Notes under the pieces: model-generated
Seen by the model: only the letters and a program-made list of their open reading frames with translations
Told to the model about the DNA's origin: nothing
Databases searched by the model: none
Shown here: one piece after another, positions 7,737 to 16,131 of the stretch
Layout: every line of letters begins with the position of its first letter
Position numbering within the stretch: the stretch's first letter is position 1
Made by a program: the position numbers and the translations under genes
Source of the DNA: Chloroflexota bacterium
GTDB taxonomy: Bacteria; Chloroflexota; Anaerolineae; Promineifilales; Promineifilaceae
DNA: 61,893 nucleotides
Reading direction: 5' to 3'
Assembly (NCBI GenBank): GCA_013112725.1
Contig: JABFFZ010000025.1
Location: 1-61,893 of the forward strand

Positions 7737-9248
7737 TTATGGTCTGGTCTCGTGAGCAAACGCTAACATCAGTTGTACTGCCTGGCGCCAGCGGTCATAG
7801 AGGGTTTGCACGGCCGTCGCCGCCATCTGTGGTTCAAAGCGGGTGTGGGTGGGGGAGGGCAGGGGCACGGCCGTTTCATCTGCCCACATGCCCGCGCCCA
7901 ACCCGGCCAACAGCGCGGCGGCCCAGGCCGTTGTTTCCGTGAAAGTGGGGCGCAGCAGCGGGATGCCGGTGATGTCTGCCTGAATCTGGCAGGCCACGTC
8001 GCTGGCGGACACGCCGCCGCCGACGCGCAGTTCGGGCACGCGCACGGCCGTGTTTCGCTCAATTTCCGCCAGAATGAGCCGCATTTGGCAGCCGATGGAT
8101 TCCAAAAAGGCGCGGGCGATGTGTGCTTTCTGGTGGCCGAGGGTCAGCCCCAACATCGTGCCGCGTGTCTGGGCGTCGTCAAAGGGGGCATTAAGACCGG
8201 TGAAGGCGGGCACAAAAAGCAGCCCGCCGCTGTCTGCTACTTGCCCGGCCAATGTGTCCAGCTCACTGTAATTGGCGAACAGTTCCAGATTGTCGCGCAG
8301 CCAGCGCAGCGCCGCGCCGTTGACGGTGGTGGGCGCCTCCAGGTAGTAATGCTGACGGCCGTGCAGTTCCCAGGCATAATAATTGTTCACCCCGGCTACA
8401 TCGGGCGGCTCTGCGCCCACATACACTTTCAAATAGGAAGAGGTGCCGTGTGTGCATTCGGCCTGCCCCGGTTGGCGACAGCCGTGCCCAAAGAGGGCGG
8501 CCTGTTGATCGCCAATCATGGCCAGGACGGGGATGGTGGCGCTACGGCCGTCTGCTCCCGACAACGTGATCGTGCCATACTCATGCACCGTGGGCGTCAC
8601 CTGCGGCAAACTGCGGCGGGAGATGCCGATCCAATCCAGCCAGGCATCCCAATAGTCGTGCTGGCGAAAGTCGTATAAACCGGTGGCCTGCGCCAGCGAA
8701 CGATCCATGAGATGCCCGGCTGGTTGGCCCATGGCCTGCATCAGCCAGGCGGCAGATAGCCCCACGCGCAAATGGCCGGTGCGGGCGGCTTCGCGCACGG
8801 CCGTGTCCTGCCGCAGTCGCCAGGCCAGATGCAGGGCGCTCATGTAAGGGCCAGGTGCATAACCCAGCCGGTGACGCAGTTCATCCGCCCAGGGTTGGCC
8901 TTGAATTTCGGCCAGCAGGGGAAAGCTGCGTAAATCTTGCCAGGTAATGGCGTTGCCCAGGGCACGGCCGTTCCGGCTATCCCACACAAATTCGGTATTG
9001 CGCTGGCTGGCAATGCCACACGCCGCAATTTCCGCCGGATGGCAGCCGGCCTGGGCCAGGGCGTCCGCAATGGCCGCCTGTACCCCGGCGACGACGACTT
9101 CTGGTTCCTGTTCCACCCAGTCTGGTTGGGGGTGCAGGCGGGCCAACGGCCGTGCGCCAAAGCCGCATACCTGCCCCGCGCCATCTATAATCACGGCCTT
9201 ACTGCCGCTGGTGCCCTGGTCTATGCCCAGGAGGTATGGTTTTGACAT
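7737..9248 (-). CDS. FGGY-family carbohydrate kinase, glycerol kinase-like
   Basis: A 503-residue FGGY kinase that phosphorylates a polyol or sugar with ATP in the cytoplasm. GIDQGTSGSKA (8-18) is the first phosphate-binding loop. GDQQAALFGHG, LFVPAFTGLNAPF and LRVGGGVSASD match glycerol kinase more closely than xylulokinase or gluconokinase. Length is normal (about 500). It lies between the GH42 and HAD genes, with 7-8-bp repeats on its 5' side. Context suggests a galactoside with a polyol aglycone such as glycerol (inference). Substrate certainty is low; family certainty is high. Confidence 0.82.
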   Translation of the reverse strand: MSKPYLLGIDQGTSGSKAVIIDGAGQVCGFGARPLARLHPQPDWVEQEPEVVVAGVQAAIADALAQAGCHPAEIAACGIASQRNTEFVWDSRNGRALGNAITWQDLRSFPLLAEIQGQPWADELRHRLGYAPGPYMSALHLAWRLRQDTAVREAARTGHLRVGLSAAWLMQAMGQPAGHLMDRSLAQATGLYDFRQHDYWDAWLDWIGISRRSLPQVTPTVHEYGTITLSGADGRSATIPVLAMIGDQQAALFGHGCRQPGQAECTHGTSSYLKVYVGAEPPDVAGVNNYYAWELHGRQHYYLEAPTTVNGAALRWLRDNLELFANYSELDTLAGQVADSGGLLFVPAFTGLNAPFDDAQTRGTMLGLTLGHQKAHIARAFLESIGCQMRLILAEIERNTAVRVPELRVGGGVSASDVACQIQADITGIPLLRPTFTETTAWAAALLAGLGAGMWADETAVPLPSPTHTRFEPQMAATAVQTLYDRWRQAVQLMLAFAHETRP

Positions 9249-9252
9249 AGTG

Positions 9253-9306
9253 AAGAGGTAATTGAGTAATTGGGTAATTACTCAATTACCCAATTACTCA
9301 ATTACT
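9253..9306. repeat. 8-bp array (ATTGGGTA/TACCCAAT), foldback
   Basis: AATTGAGTAATTGGGTAATT is followed by ACTCAATTACCCAATTACTC. This is a nearly perfect hairpin of 8-bp words that also covers the last codons of the HAD gene. Confidence 0.8.
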
Positions 9307-10098
9307 TTCCGTTTCCGGTATCAAATCGCGCAATTGCCGCAAAATATAGGTGGGGGTCACGGCCGTAGCCTGCAAATCTGCTTCTGTTGTTGCCCCCGTC
9401 AGGGTGAGGGCAGCGGCCATACCCGCTTCCAGTCCCATACGCACGTCCGTCTCCAGCCGGTCGCCGGTCATCAGGCAGTGGTCAGGCGGCAGCCCCACCA
9501 GCTGCAAAATGGTCTGGGCCATGTAGCGGGACGGTTTGCCAACAACGGCTTCCACCTGGGTGTTGGTACAGGCTTCAATGGCGGCAATGATGGCTGCTGC
9601 ATCCGGTTCGCCGCCGCCGGGCACGGGGCAGTAGCGGTCGGCGTTGGTGGCCACAAAACGCGCCCCCCGGCGAATGGCATCAAAGGCGATTTGCAGCTTG
9701 TGGTAGGTGAAGGTGCGGTCGAAGCTGGCGATGACCACGTCCGTCTCCGCCGCGGTCTGGGCTAATTGGAAGCCGCCCCGTGCCAACTCCTGGCATAACG
9801 ACGCTTCGCCGACGACATACGGCCGTGCCCCCGGCATCGTCTGGCGCAAAAAATTCACCATCACCAGTGAGGAATTGATCACATCCTCAGGCGGGGTGGG
9901 CAAACCGAGATGGGTCAACTTGTGGGCGTACTGTTCGCGGGTTTGCGTGGGATTGTTGGAGAGGAAAACGGTGCGTTTTCCCCGCTTACGCAGCCAGGTA
10001 ATCGTTTCCCCGGCCGTAGGCAGCAGCGATTCTCCCAGATACACCGTGCCGTCCAGGTCAAAGATGTAAGCATCGTAGAGGCGGTTGGGTGTGTGCAT
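9298..10098 (-). CDS. HAD-IIA family phosphatase (NagD/PGP-like)
   Basis: A 266-residue haloacid dehalogenase-superfamily hydrolase with a type IIA cap. FDLDGTV puts the nucleophile at D14 and the acid at D16. FLSNNPTQTREQYA is motif II, GKPSRYMAQ carries the motif III lysine, and MTGDRLETDVRMG is motif IV. Relatives (NagD, phosphoglycolate and glycerol-phosphate phosphatases) dephosphorylate small metabolites. An upstream TTG (10131) is possible, but MHTPNRLYDAYIFDLDG fits family starts and an AGGAG lies 15 bases upstream. Second enzyme of the sugar cluster. The pairing with a glycerol-kinase-like enzyme hints at polyol-phosphate metabolism. Confidence 0.82.
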   Translation of the reverse strand: MHTPNRLYDAYIFDLDGTVYLGESLLPTAGETITWLRKRGKRTVFLSNNPTQTREQYAHKLTHLGLPTPPEDVINSSLVMVNFLRQTMPGARPYVVGEASLCQELARGGFQLAQTAAETDVVIASFDRTFTYHKLQIAFDAIRRGARFVATNADRYCPVPGGGEPDAAAIIAAIEACTNTQVEAVVGKPSRYMAQTILQLVGLPPDHCLMTGDRLETDVRMGLEAGMAAALTLTGATTEADLQATAVTPTYILRQLRDLIPETESN

Positions 10099-10130
10099 TG
10101 TTGGTTTTTTAGTCTCCTGAAAGGCAATCA

Positions 10131-10168
10131 AAGATTACGCAGATTGCGCAGATAATCTGCGTAATCTT
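10131..10168. repeat. Perfect 15-bp inverted repeat (AAGATTACGCAGATT)
   Basis: 10131-10145 pairs perfectly with 10154-10168 across an 8-base loop, between the permease and HAD genes. A related but degenerate palindrome lies at 34800-34854. It could serve as a transcript-stabilising or attenuating hairpin. Confidence 0.75.
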
Positions 10169-10196
10169 ATATTTTCACCCTTCGCGTCCTTTCGTA

Positions 10197-11405
10197 TTAT
10201 CCCTTCACCCCGCTGCTGGTGGCGCTTTCCACGAAGAAGCGCTGGCCGAAGATGAAGATGAGCATGGGCGGCAAAATGGCGATGGCTGCCCCGGCCAGGA
10301 TCAGGTTGGGGCTGTCTGAGGCACGGCCGCGCAGCACATTGAGCGAGAGCGTCAGCACATGGTTGGCGGTGTTGCCGGTGTTGATAATGACCAGCGGCCA
10401 AAAGAAGCTGTTCCAGGCATAGAGAAAGGTAAAGGTGGTCAGCGTGGCCAGCGCCGGGGTGCTGGCGGGCACAAAAATGCGCCACAAAATTTGCAGCCGG
10501 GAGGCGCCATCCATCACCGCCGCTTCCTCAATCTCTTTGGGGATGGTCAGGAAAAACTGGCGCATCAGGAAGGTGCCATAGGCGCTGAATATCCAGGGCA
10601 CAATCAGGGCGACCATATTGTCCACCCAGCCGATGTAAACCATCAGCTGGTACATGGGCGTGACCAGGACGACAAAAGGGATCATCATTGTGCCCAGGTA
10701 GAGGACAAAGAGGTTATCGCGACCGGGGAAACGCAGCCGCGCAAAGGCGTAACCGCCCAGGACGGAGGTGGTCAGCGTACCCAAGACGACGCCGAGTGTT
10801 ACCAGGATGGTATTGGTCAGGCTGCGGTCCATACCTTGCAGGGCTACCACATCCTGGTAATTTTGCGGTCGGGCGGTGAGCTGTTCCATAGGCTGGCTGA
10901 GGCGGACGTTGGCCATAATTTCATTTTGTGGATTGTCCGGGTCTACAAAACGGCCGCGCGCCGTTTGCCCCACCTGGACGACTTCGATTTCACGGCCGTC
11001 TACCGTAATCAGATACACCAACATCTCTTCGCCGTTGAAAATTGTCTTTTCCTGGTTGGTAAAACCGCCTTTGGGTTTTGCCTCAATGGGCGGCAGTTCC
11101 CATGTCTGTTCCGGGTCGGCGATGCTGGCAAAGACGCCAATGCGGATATTGCTCTCCACCAGGGCATATGCCTTGCGCCCCTCGTCCCCTTCCAGGTCAT
11201 ACAGGGGCACTTCTTCGCCATCCAGCATCGTCGTCAGCCCTGTGCGGGGCAGCAGGCGCGGCGGGTAGTTAAAGGTATCTTTTGGCTCTTTGAACGAGGT
11301 GGTGAGCATAAAGAGAAAGGGAAAGAGCATGATCCCCGCGAAAAATATCAGGATGGCGTAAACGAGCAGGTATTTAACGGCCGTTCGCAATTTGTGTGAG
11401 TTCAT
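10197..11405 (-). CDS. Sugar ABC transporter permease, MalG-like, with large extracytoplasmic insertion
   Basis: A 402-residue inner-membrane permease of the CUT1 carbohydrate ABC family. The C-terminal 200 residues carry the usual five membrane segments and the EAA loop (EEAAVMDGASRLQILWRIF) that contacts the ATPase. Between the first membrane segment (about 11-35) and the second (about 197) lies a hydrophilic insertion of about 160 residues, rich in charged and beta-type sequence. MalG-type permeases are normally about 280 residues. No ATPase gene is in the cluster, so a shared MsmK/UgpC-type ATPase must be encoded elsewhere (inference). Ends SGVKG, typical of the family. Confidence 0.88.
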   Translation of the reverse strand: MNSHKLRTAVKYLLVYAILIFFAGIMLFPFLFMLTTSFKEPKDTFNYPPRLLPRTGLTTMLDGEEVPLYDLEGDEGRKAYALVESNIRIGVFASIADPEQTWELPPIEAKPKGGFTNQEKTIFNGEEMLVYLITVDGREIEVVQVGQTARGRFVDPDNPQNEIMANVRLSQPMEQLTARPQNYQDVVALQGMDRSLTNTILVTLGVVLGTLTTSVLGGYAFARLRFPGRDNLFVLYLGTMMIPFVVLVTPMYQLMVYIGWVDNMVALIVPWIFSAYGTFLMRQFFLTIPKEIEEAAVMDGASRLQILWRIFVPASTPALATLTTFTFLYAWNSFFWPLVIINTGNTANHVLTLSLNVLRGRASDSPNLILAGAAIAILPPMLIFIFGQRFFVESATSSGVKG

Positions 11406-11420
11406 AACAATTACCCAAAA

Positions 11421-11497
11421 TTATGTGATGTGTGACGTGTGATGCGTGACGTGTGATGCGTGACCAGAGGTCTCACGCATCACACGTCACGCATCAT
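11421..11497. repeat. 7-bp array (GTGTGAT/GCGTGAC), foldback
   Basis: GTGTGACGTGTGATGCGTGAC repeats, an AGAGGTCT centre, then CACGCATCACACGTCACGC. It runs into the last codons of the upstream permease. Confidence 0.8.
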
Positions 11498-13145
11498 ATC
11501 CCGACCCGCTCATGCGCTGCCGCTGCACCTGAAACAGGGTGGCGGCAAAAATAATGGCAAACAATATCCAGGCCAATGAAGAGGCGTATCCCTGCTCAAA
11601 TCGTTGGAACCCTTTCTGGTACAGATAAAGTACCAGGGTGAGGGTGGAATTAGCCGGGCCGGCCGGGTTGGTACCCATCACAATAAAAATGTGCTCAAAA
11701 ATTTGCATCGCCTGGATGGTTGTTGTGACCAGCACAAAGAAGGTGGTCGGGGCCAGCAGGGGCACGGTGATATGGGTAAACTGGCGGCCAGAGCCGGCGC
11801 CATCTACGGTGGCGGCTTCATACAAGACGCGGGGAATACTTTGCAGGCCGGCCAGAAAGAGGACGGTGTTAAAACCCAACCATTGCCAGGCGGCCATGAT
11901 CACCACCGCCAGAAGAGCGGTGTCGCTGGCCGACAGCCAGCGTATTTTGGGATCCGTCAGGCCCAAAAACGTGGTGATCTGGGTGATGAAGTAATTGATG
12001 TAGCCGACGGAGGCGTTAAAGAGCAGTTGCCAGACCAGGGCAATGCCGACAACGGCGGCCACACTGGGCAGAAAGTAGACGGCGCGGAAAAACTTCATGC
12101 CCGGTACTTTGCTGTTGAGCAGGTTTGCCAGGAAGAGAGCGGGAATAACGCTGAGGGGGACGGCAAACACAACGAATTTCAGCGTATTGCCCAGGGCGAT
12201 CCAGAATAGTTTGTCCTGCGCGCCGATAACGTAGGAACGGCCGAACAGCCGGATGCGCGCCAGTTCGTCATAGACGCGCACATCCAGCACTTCATTGGCG
12301 CGTTGGGCGGCGTCGGCCAGGGGGGCCAGGGTGAGGTTGAGGGCACGGCCGTAGTTACCCAGCCCCACCCAATTGGCATTGCCAAAAGCGTCCCAGTCGG
12401 TGAAGCTGACGTAAAACGAAAAGAGCAGCGGCCCGGCGATGAAGAGGAGAAAACCGAGAAAATTGGGGCTGAGGAAAGCCCAGCCAATCAGCATCTCGTT
12501 ATCTACATTTTTAGCGCCCAGGCGGGCCGCCGCCGGCTGCCGCCAGATGGCCCAGAGGAACAGGCCAAAGGGGAACAAGGCCACAAACAGGATGAGCGTG
12601 GTGGGGTCGGTGAGGCTTATCACCAGGGCGCGCCCGGCCGTGGCCAACCCGGCCAGAAAGAGAAAGAGGATGCCGCCGACGGCCGTGATCCCCCGCCCCA
12701 CCATCTTACGGTTGGCGCCGGGGTTTTCGCCTAGATTGCTAATGGCCACGCCGATCAGGGCCAGAAAGAGAAAGGGCAGCGCCCGGCCAAAGTTATTGGC
12801 CAGGGTGTTGAAACCGGTGAAACCGCCGGCGCGGTGCATGACGGCAAAGAGGCAAAAAAGGAAACCAAGATAGTTGACCGCCAGGGAGACGACACGCCCA
12901 CGATGGCGCAGCCGGAGCAGGTCAACCGCAGCCAGGGCATTCACGGCCGTCAGTGCCACCAGCAGCAGCGACGCCACCACCTTGAACACGATGACCCGCT
13001 CCGTGCCGCCGCCGGCCCACAGCCAGCCTAACCCGACCACACCCCCCACCGCCAGGAGCAAATGCCAGCCAGCCGCCGCTTTTATCCAGCGTAGAATCGT
13101 ATGCCCGGTCGTCTTCGTTTCTGTTGTTGCCGTCGCTGCCGCCAT
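11487..13145 (-). CDS. Sugar ABC transporter permease, MalF-like, with extra N-terminal membrane domain
   Basis: A 552-residue CUT1 permease. The core (about 218-552) has six membrane segments and the EAA loop (YEAATVDGAGSGRQFTHITV). The N-terminal 215 residues add about six further hydrophobic segments not present in standard 300-residue permeases. Only the start at 13145 has a strong ribosome binding site (AGGAGG, seven bases upstream). The longer open frame to 13190 begins inside a REP palindrome and is rejected. It is paired with the MalG-like gene downstream and the lipoprotein gene upstream. The enlarged N-terminus is reminiscent of E. coli MalF, which also carries extra segments, but this one is much longer. 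Confidence 0.88.
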   Translation of the reverse strand: MAAATATTETKTTGHTILRWIKAAAGWHLLLAVGGVVGLGWLWAGGGTERVIVFKVVASLLLVALTAVNALAAVDLLRLRHRGRVVSLAVNYLGFLFCLFAVMHRAGGFTGFNTLANNFGRALPFLFLALIGVAISNLGENPGANRKMVGRGITAVGGILFLFLAGLATAGRALVISLTDPTTLILFVALFPFGLFLWAIWRQPAAARLGAKNVDNEMLIGWAFLSPNFLGFLLFIAGPLLFSFYVSFTDWDAFGNANWVGLGNYGRALNLTLAPLADAAQRANEVLDVRVYDELARIRLFGRSYVIGAQDKLFWIALGNTLKFVVFAVPLSVIPALFLANLLNSKVPGMKFFRAVYFLPSVAAVVGIALVWQLLFNASVGYINYFITQITTFLGLTDPKIRWLSASDTALLAVVIMAAWQWLGFNTVLFLAGLQSIPRVLYEAATVDGAGSGRQFTHITVPLLAPTTFFVLVTTTIQAMQIFEHIFIVMGTNPAGPANSTLTLVLYLYQKGFQRFEQGYASSLAWILFAIIFAATLFQVQRQRMSGSGYDA

Positions 13146-13170
13146 CAGCCGCCTCCTGTGAAGGTTAGGA

Positions 13171-13225
13171 GTTTGTAGTAGGCGATTCATCGCCCGCTGA
13201 CGGCGCTAAAACGCCTACTACAAAC
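13171..13225. repeat. REP-like palindrome, GTTTGTAGTAGGCGATTCAT copy
   Basis: Begins GTTTGTAGTAGGCGATTCAT and ends ACGCCTACTACAAAC. A member of the six-copy family, lying between the lipoprotein and permease genes, where it could stabilise the upstream mRNA segment. Confidence 0.8.
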
Positions 13226-13240
13226 TTTTACATGGTACTA

Positions 13241-14638
13241 CTACTGATTGAACGCCTTATTAGCCTCGTCGCAGATGGTGGCGGCAAAGTTGTCAATGGA
13301 TTGGTCGCCATTGAGCACGGCCGTGACCGCCGGACCCATAATGGCGTCAAACTCCGGCCAGCTACCGGCCCACAGTGGCCCTTCCGTTGCCGGGTTGCGC
13401 GCCAGGCCGTTCAGGAACGCCTGGTTGTTGGCGGGCGGCGTGAAGGTGAGGAAGGCGTCCAGCGCTTCCTGGCTGACGCGGCTGGGGATGTTGGCGCCCA
13501 GGGCAGAGATTTTGCCCTGCGTTTCGGCAGTGGTCAGTTCTTGCACCAGTTTCCACGCTTCTTCGGGATGGGCGGTGTTGGCGTTGACGACATAGGCGCC
13601 CCAGAAGAGCCAGTTGCTCGGCCCGGCGGGACCATCGGGCAGTTCTACCACGTCCCAATTGAAGTTAGCCGATGAACGCACGCCAGGGGTGGCCCAACGG
13701 CCGTTTTGGAACATGCCCACTTTACCGGCCAGGAACGGTGGTTCACTGTCTTCGCCATAAGGTACGGCTACGTTATATTCATTGTAAATGCGGGATTCAA
13801 ATTCCAGCCCGGCAATAGATTCCGGCGTGTCCAGCCCACAGGCAGTGCGGTCTTCATTGTAAAAGCCACCGCCGGCGGCATTGATCCAGTAGCCATACGG
13901 CCCCCACCAGGCATTTTGGCCGTAGCCGTAAATGTCATCACCCAGAGCGTTAATGGCGGTGGCCACTTCCAGGAAAGTGTCCCAGTTCCATTCGCCGTTG
14001 GCGGCCAGTTCACGCGGGTCGGGTGCGCCAGATTCGGCCAGCAAATCCAGGTTCAGATACAGGGCAAACGTGGATACGTCACGCGGCAGCCCCCACAACG
14101 CTTCACCGCTGTTGCCAGTTTCGGGGTTAAAGGTCAGGTGGAACATGGGGCCGGGGTAGAAGTTCTCATCGCTGTACCCTTCGGTAGCGTCGGCCATGTC
14201 CCGCAGATTCATAATCAGGCCGCGAGTAGCAAAGTCGGCGATGTCGGTGCCGGGAATCCAGAAAACGTCGGGGGCGGTACCGGCGGCTAATTCGGTGCGC
14301 AGCACGTCCTGGTAGCTGGAGCTTTCGCTGCCACCGGGTTCATACACCAGTTTCACACCGCTCATCTCGCTGTCCAGTTCGTCGCTGACGGACTGGTAGA
14401 CATCAATTTCGGCCTGATTGTCCGGGCGGGTGCGCCAGCGGAGAGTAATTTCATCCATGGTTTCGGCGGCAGCGGGTTCTGCAGTAGGCATTTCGTCTGA
14501 TGATTCGGCGGCTGTCGGCGGTTGGGTGGCCGGGGCCTGGGTGGCGGGGGCACTATCCCCCCCACTACAAGCGGCCAGAAACACGGCCGTGATCAACAAA
14601 ACGACAAACACGTAAAGTGACTTGCGAATAGGGTTCAT
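13241..14638 (-). CDS. Sugar ABC transporter substrate-binding lipoprotein
   Basis: A 465-residue CUT1 extracytoplasmic solute-binding protein (family 1). The signal sequence ends with the lipobox VFLAAC (lipidated C24), followed by a disordered Ala/Thr/Pro/Glu linker (about 25-58) and then the two-lobe binding domain. It captures the sugar outside the membrane and hands it to the two permeases downstream. Motifs such as GKVGMFQNGRWATPG and NWLFWGAYVVNANTAHPEEAW are typical of the family. The ribosome binding site CAGGAG precedes the ATG. As the first structural gene of the cluster, after the LacI gene, it is probably the most highly expressed. Confidence 0.9.
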   Translation of the reverse strand: MNPIRKSLYVFVVLLITAVFLAACSGGDSAPATQAPATQPPTAAESSDEMPTAEPAAAETMDEITLRWRTRPDNQAEIDVYQSVSDELDSEMSGVKLVYEPGGSESSSYQDVLRTELAAGTAPDVFWIPGTDIADFATRGLIMNLRDMADATEGYSDENFYPGPMFHLTFNPETGNSGEALWGLPRDVSTFALYLNLDLLAESGAPDPRELAANGEWNWDTFLEVATAINALGDDIYGYGQNAWWGPYGYWINAAGGGFYNEDRTACGLDTPESIAGLEFESRIYNEYNVAVPYGEDSEPPFLAGKVGMFQNGRWATPGVRSSANFNWDVVELPDGPAGPSNWLFWGAYVVNANTAHPEEAWKLVQELTTAETQGKISALGANIPSRVSQEALDAFLTFTPPANNQAFLNGLARNPATEGPLWAGSWPEFDAIMGPAVTAVLNGDQSIDNFAATICDEANKAFNQ

Positions 14639-14819
14639 TCTTCAACTCCTGTTATTCAAATTGTTGGCTGTTCGGTAAAATAGGCGCAAGCAATGTGGAC
14701 TGTGCCCCAGCTAAAGGCAGCCTCATTGCGCCTGAAGAGGTACAGGTAGCCGCCTGTGCCTCTTCTTTTTGGGCAGAATATCATCAATTCTTTTCGTTAA
14801 AATCACCTCCTCTGTCATT
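14639..14819. other. Spacer between lacI-type gene and lipoprotein gene
   Basis: Likely 5' leader of the transport operon. On the minus strand it contains an isolated GAGGAGGTGA (about 14800-14809) with no start codon at normal spacing, and the real ribosome binding site just before 14638. I see no convincing -35/-10 pair or full copy of the LacI palindrome; TTTTACCGAACAG (14667-14679, minus) is at best a half-site. Confidence 0.4.
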
Positions 14820-14820
14820 T

Positions 14821-14854
14821 AGAGCCTGAGGGTTTTCTGAAACCCTCAGGCTCT
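14821..14854 (-). terminator. Hairpin at the 3' end of the LacI regulator gene
   Basis: Perfect 15-bp stem, 14821-14835 (AGAGCCTGAGGGTTT) against 14840-14854, with a 4-base loop. It overlaps the stop codon of the regulator gene. There is no uridine run, so termination is uncertain; it may act as a processing or attenuation hairpin before the transport genes. Confidence 0.5.
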
Positions 14855-15871
14855 GGCGGTTGAACGGCGCAGGATCAACTCTGCTTCGATTTGTAGATGC
14901 TCTTTGGCGCGCTCCGGTTCTTCAACTACTTGCAGGAGTAACTGCGCCGCTTCCCGGCCAATGCGGGCAAAATCCTGCCGTAGTGTGGTCAGCGGCGGCG
15001 CAAAATGGGAAGCCAGGGGAATATCATCTACGCCAATAATGGAAAGCTGCGCCGGAATTTGTAGGCTGCAGTCACGGGCGGCCCGCAGCACGCCAAGCGC
15101 CATCTGATCATTCTGGGCGAACACGGCCGTTGGTGTTTGCCCTTGCTGCTGCCACCCCATAAAGGCTTCATACCCGGAAGCGGGCTGCCAGTTGCCTTCC
15201 CGTACCCAATCTGGCGGTGGGGTGATGCCGGCGGCCTGCAACGCCTGGACAAAACCCTGGCTGCGATCTTGGGCGCAATCTTCGGCCATCGGGCCGGTGA
15301 TCATGCCAATGTGCGTATGCCCCAGGCCGAGCAGGTGTTGGGTGGCGGCGTAAGCAGCAGCTACGTCATCCAATGCTACTGAGTTAGCCGCTTCTTCACG
15401 GGGACGCGCCCCGGCAAAAACGGTGGGAAAAGAGGGGGGGAGAAGCCGGTAACGGCCATCGGCAAAAGGATTGATCACCAACAGACCCTCAACCCGCTGG
15501 CTGGTCACCAGTTCATCTATCAGACCTTGAAATGTCCCTTCATCAGGAGCGGAGGCGGAAAGGAGGAAGTAGCCATGATGGCGCACGGCCGTAGCGGCGG
15601 CGTCAATGATGCTGGCAAAGGTGTAATCGGTCAGGTTGGGGGCGATGCAGGCCAGGGTGGCGGTGCGCCCCCGCGCCATGGAGCGGGCGATGGCATTGGG
15701 GCGATAATCAAGAGCCGCAATGGCCGCCTTTACGCGGGCGCGTGTCTCCGGGCGGACTCGCTCACTGTCATTGATAACGCGAGAGACGGTCTGATGCGAA
15801 ACGCCGGCATGTTGGGCCACATCGCGGATGGTCACCTCTGAGCGGGGCAATTTTCTTCTCCTTCCTACCAT
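14846..15871 (-). CDS. LacI family transcriptional regulator
   Basis: A 341-residue repressor. The N-terminal helix-turn-helix reads VTIRDVAQHAGVSHQTVSRV, with the hinge helix at YRPNAIARSMA. The remainder is a periplasmic-binding-protein-like sensor domain (ending VDDIPLASHF, then PLTTLRQDF) that binds a sugar effector. An upstream ATG at 15958 is rejected because it lies above a good promoter and operator; MVGRRRKLPRSEV at 15871 is the likely start. The operator overlaps this start, so the gene probably represses itself. It precedes and most likely controls the galactoside transport and catabolism genes on the same strand. Confidence 0.9.
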   Translation of the reverse strand: MVGRRRKLPRSEVTIRDVAQHAGVSHQTVSRVINDSERVRPETRARVKAAIAALDYRPNAIARSMARGRTATLACIAPNLTDYTFASIIDAAATAVRHHGYFLLSASAPDEGTFQGLIDELVTSQRVEGLLVINPFADGRYRLLPPSFPTVFAGARPREEAANSVALDDVAAAYAATQHLLGLGHTHIGMITGPMAEDCAQDRSQGFVQALQAAGITPPPDWVREGNWQPASGYEAFMGWQQQGQTPTAVFAQNDQMALGVLRAARDCSLQIPAQLSIIGVDDIPLASHFAPPLTTLRQDFARIGREAAQLLLQVVEEPERAKEHLQIEAELILRRSTARA

Positions 15872-15898
15872 GTTACCGGTCACGTGATCGGTAACATG
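15869..15898. promoter_or_regulatory. Probable LacI-type operator (30-bp palindrome)
   Basis: CATGTTACCG (15869-15878) and CGGTAACATG (15889-15898) form a perfect 10-bp inverted repeat. The 10-base centre contains TCACGTGA, so the whole is nearly symmetrical (one mismatched pair). It overlaps the regulator's start codon directly downstream of its promoter, the expected place for autorepression. Confidence 0.7.
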
Positions 15899-15927
15899 AT
15901 GATAGTCAATTTTTGGGCCGCTGTCAA
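15899..15927 (-). promoter_or_regulatory. Sigma-70-type promoter of the LacI regulator gene
   Basis: On the minus strand, TTGACA (15927-15922) and TATCAT (15904-15899) are separated by exactly 17 bases. The operator begins immediately downstream. Confidence 0.65.
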
Positions 15928-15952
15928 GAAAGGCAGAAATATCCATCGCCGC

Positions 15953-16131
15953 CAGCAATTCTCAATTTGCCAAGAGCCAGCGATTCAAATCGCGCCTACA
16001 GAGAGCAAAGCCCACCCTTCAACAGGTTCAGGGCAGGCTCTGCGTGGGCTGGGCGCCAGTCGGCGCAGGCCGACTTTGCCTTTTGTAGGTGCAGATTTAT
16101 CTGCCGCCGCCGGGCAAATTGAGAATTGCTG
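15953..16131. mobile_element. MITE-like element, 179 bp, with 19-bp TIRs and 9-bp TSD
   Basis: Perfect 19-bp terminal inverted repeats (15953-15971, CAGCAATTCTCAATTTGCC, and 16113-16131) bound a non-coding, palindrome-rich 179-bp element. It is flanked by identical 9-bp direct repeats CATCGCCGC at 15944-15952 and 16132-16140, the expected target-site duplication. The interior holds smaller hairpins (GCCCAC/GTGGGC) and a copy of the dispersed CAGGTTCAGGGCAGG repeat. No transposase is inside, so it must be mobilised in trans. It sits between the lacI-type promoter and the tRNA promoter. Confidence 0.8.

Noticed and set aside
10359..11399. Long plus-strand frame antisense to the MalG-like permease
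   Set aside because: No ribosome binding site or recognisable domain; the opposite strand carries clear permease motifs.
14656..14784. A 42-codon minus-strand frame between the LacI-type and lipoprotein genes, with GAGGAGGTGA upstream
   Set aside because: The Shine-Dalgarno-like sequence is about 21 bases from the ATG, and the peptide (MIFCPKRRGTGGYLYLF and on) shows no recognisable pattern. More likely leader RNA.
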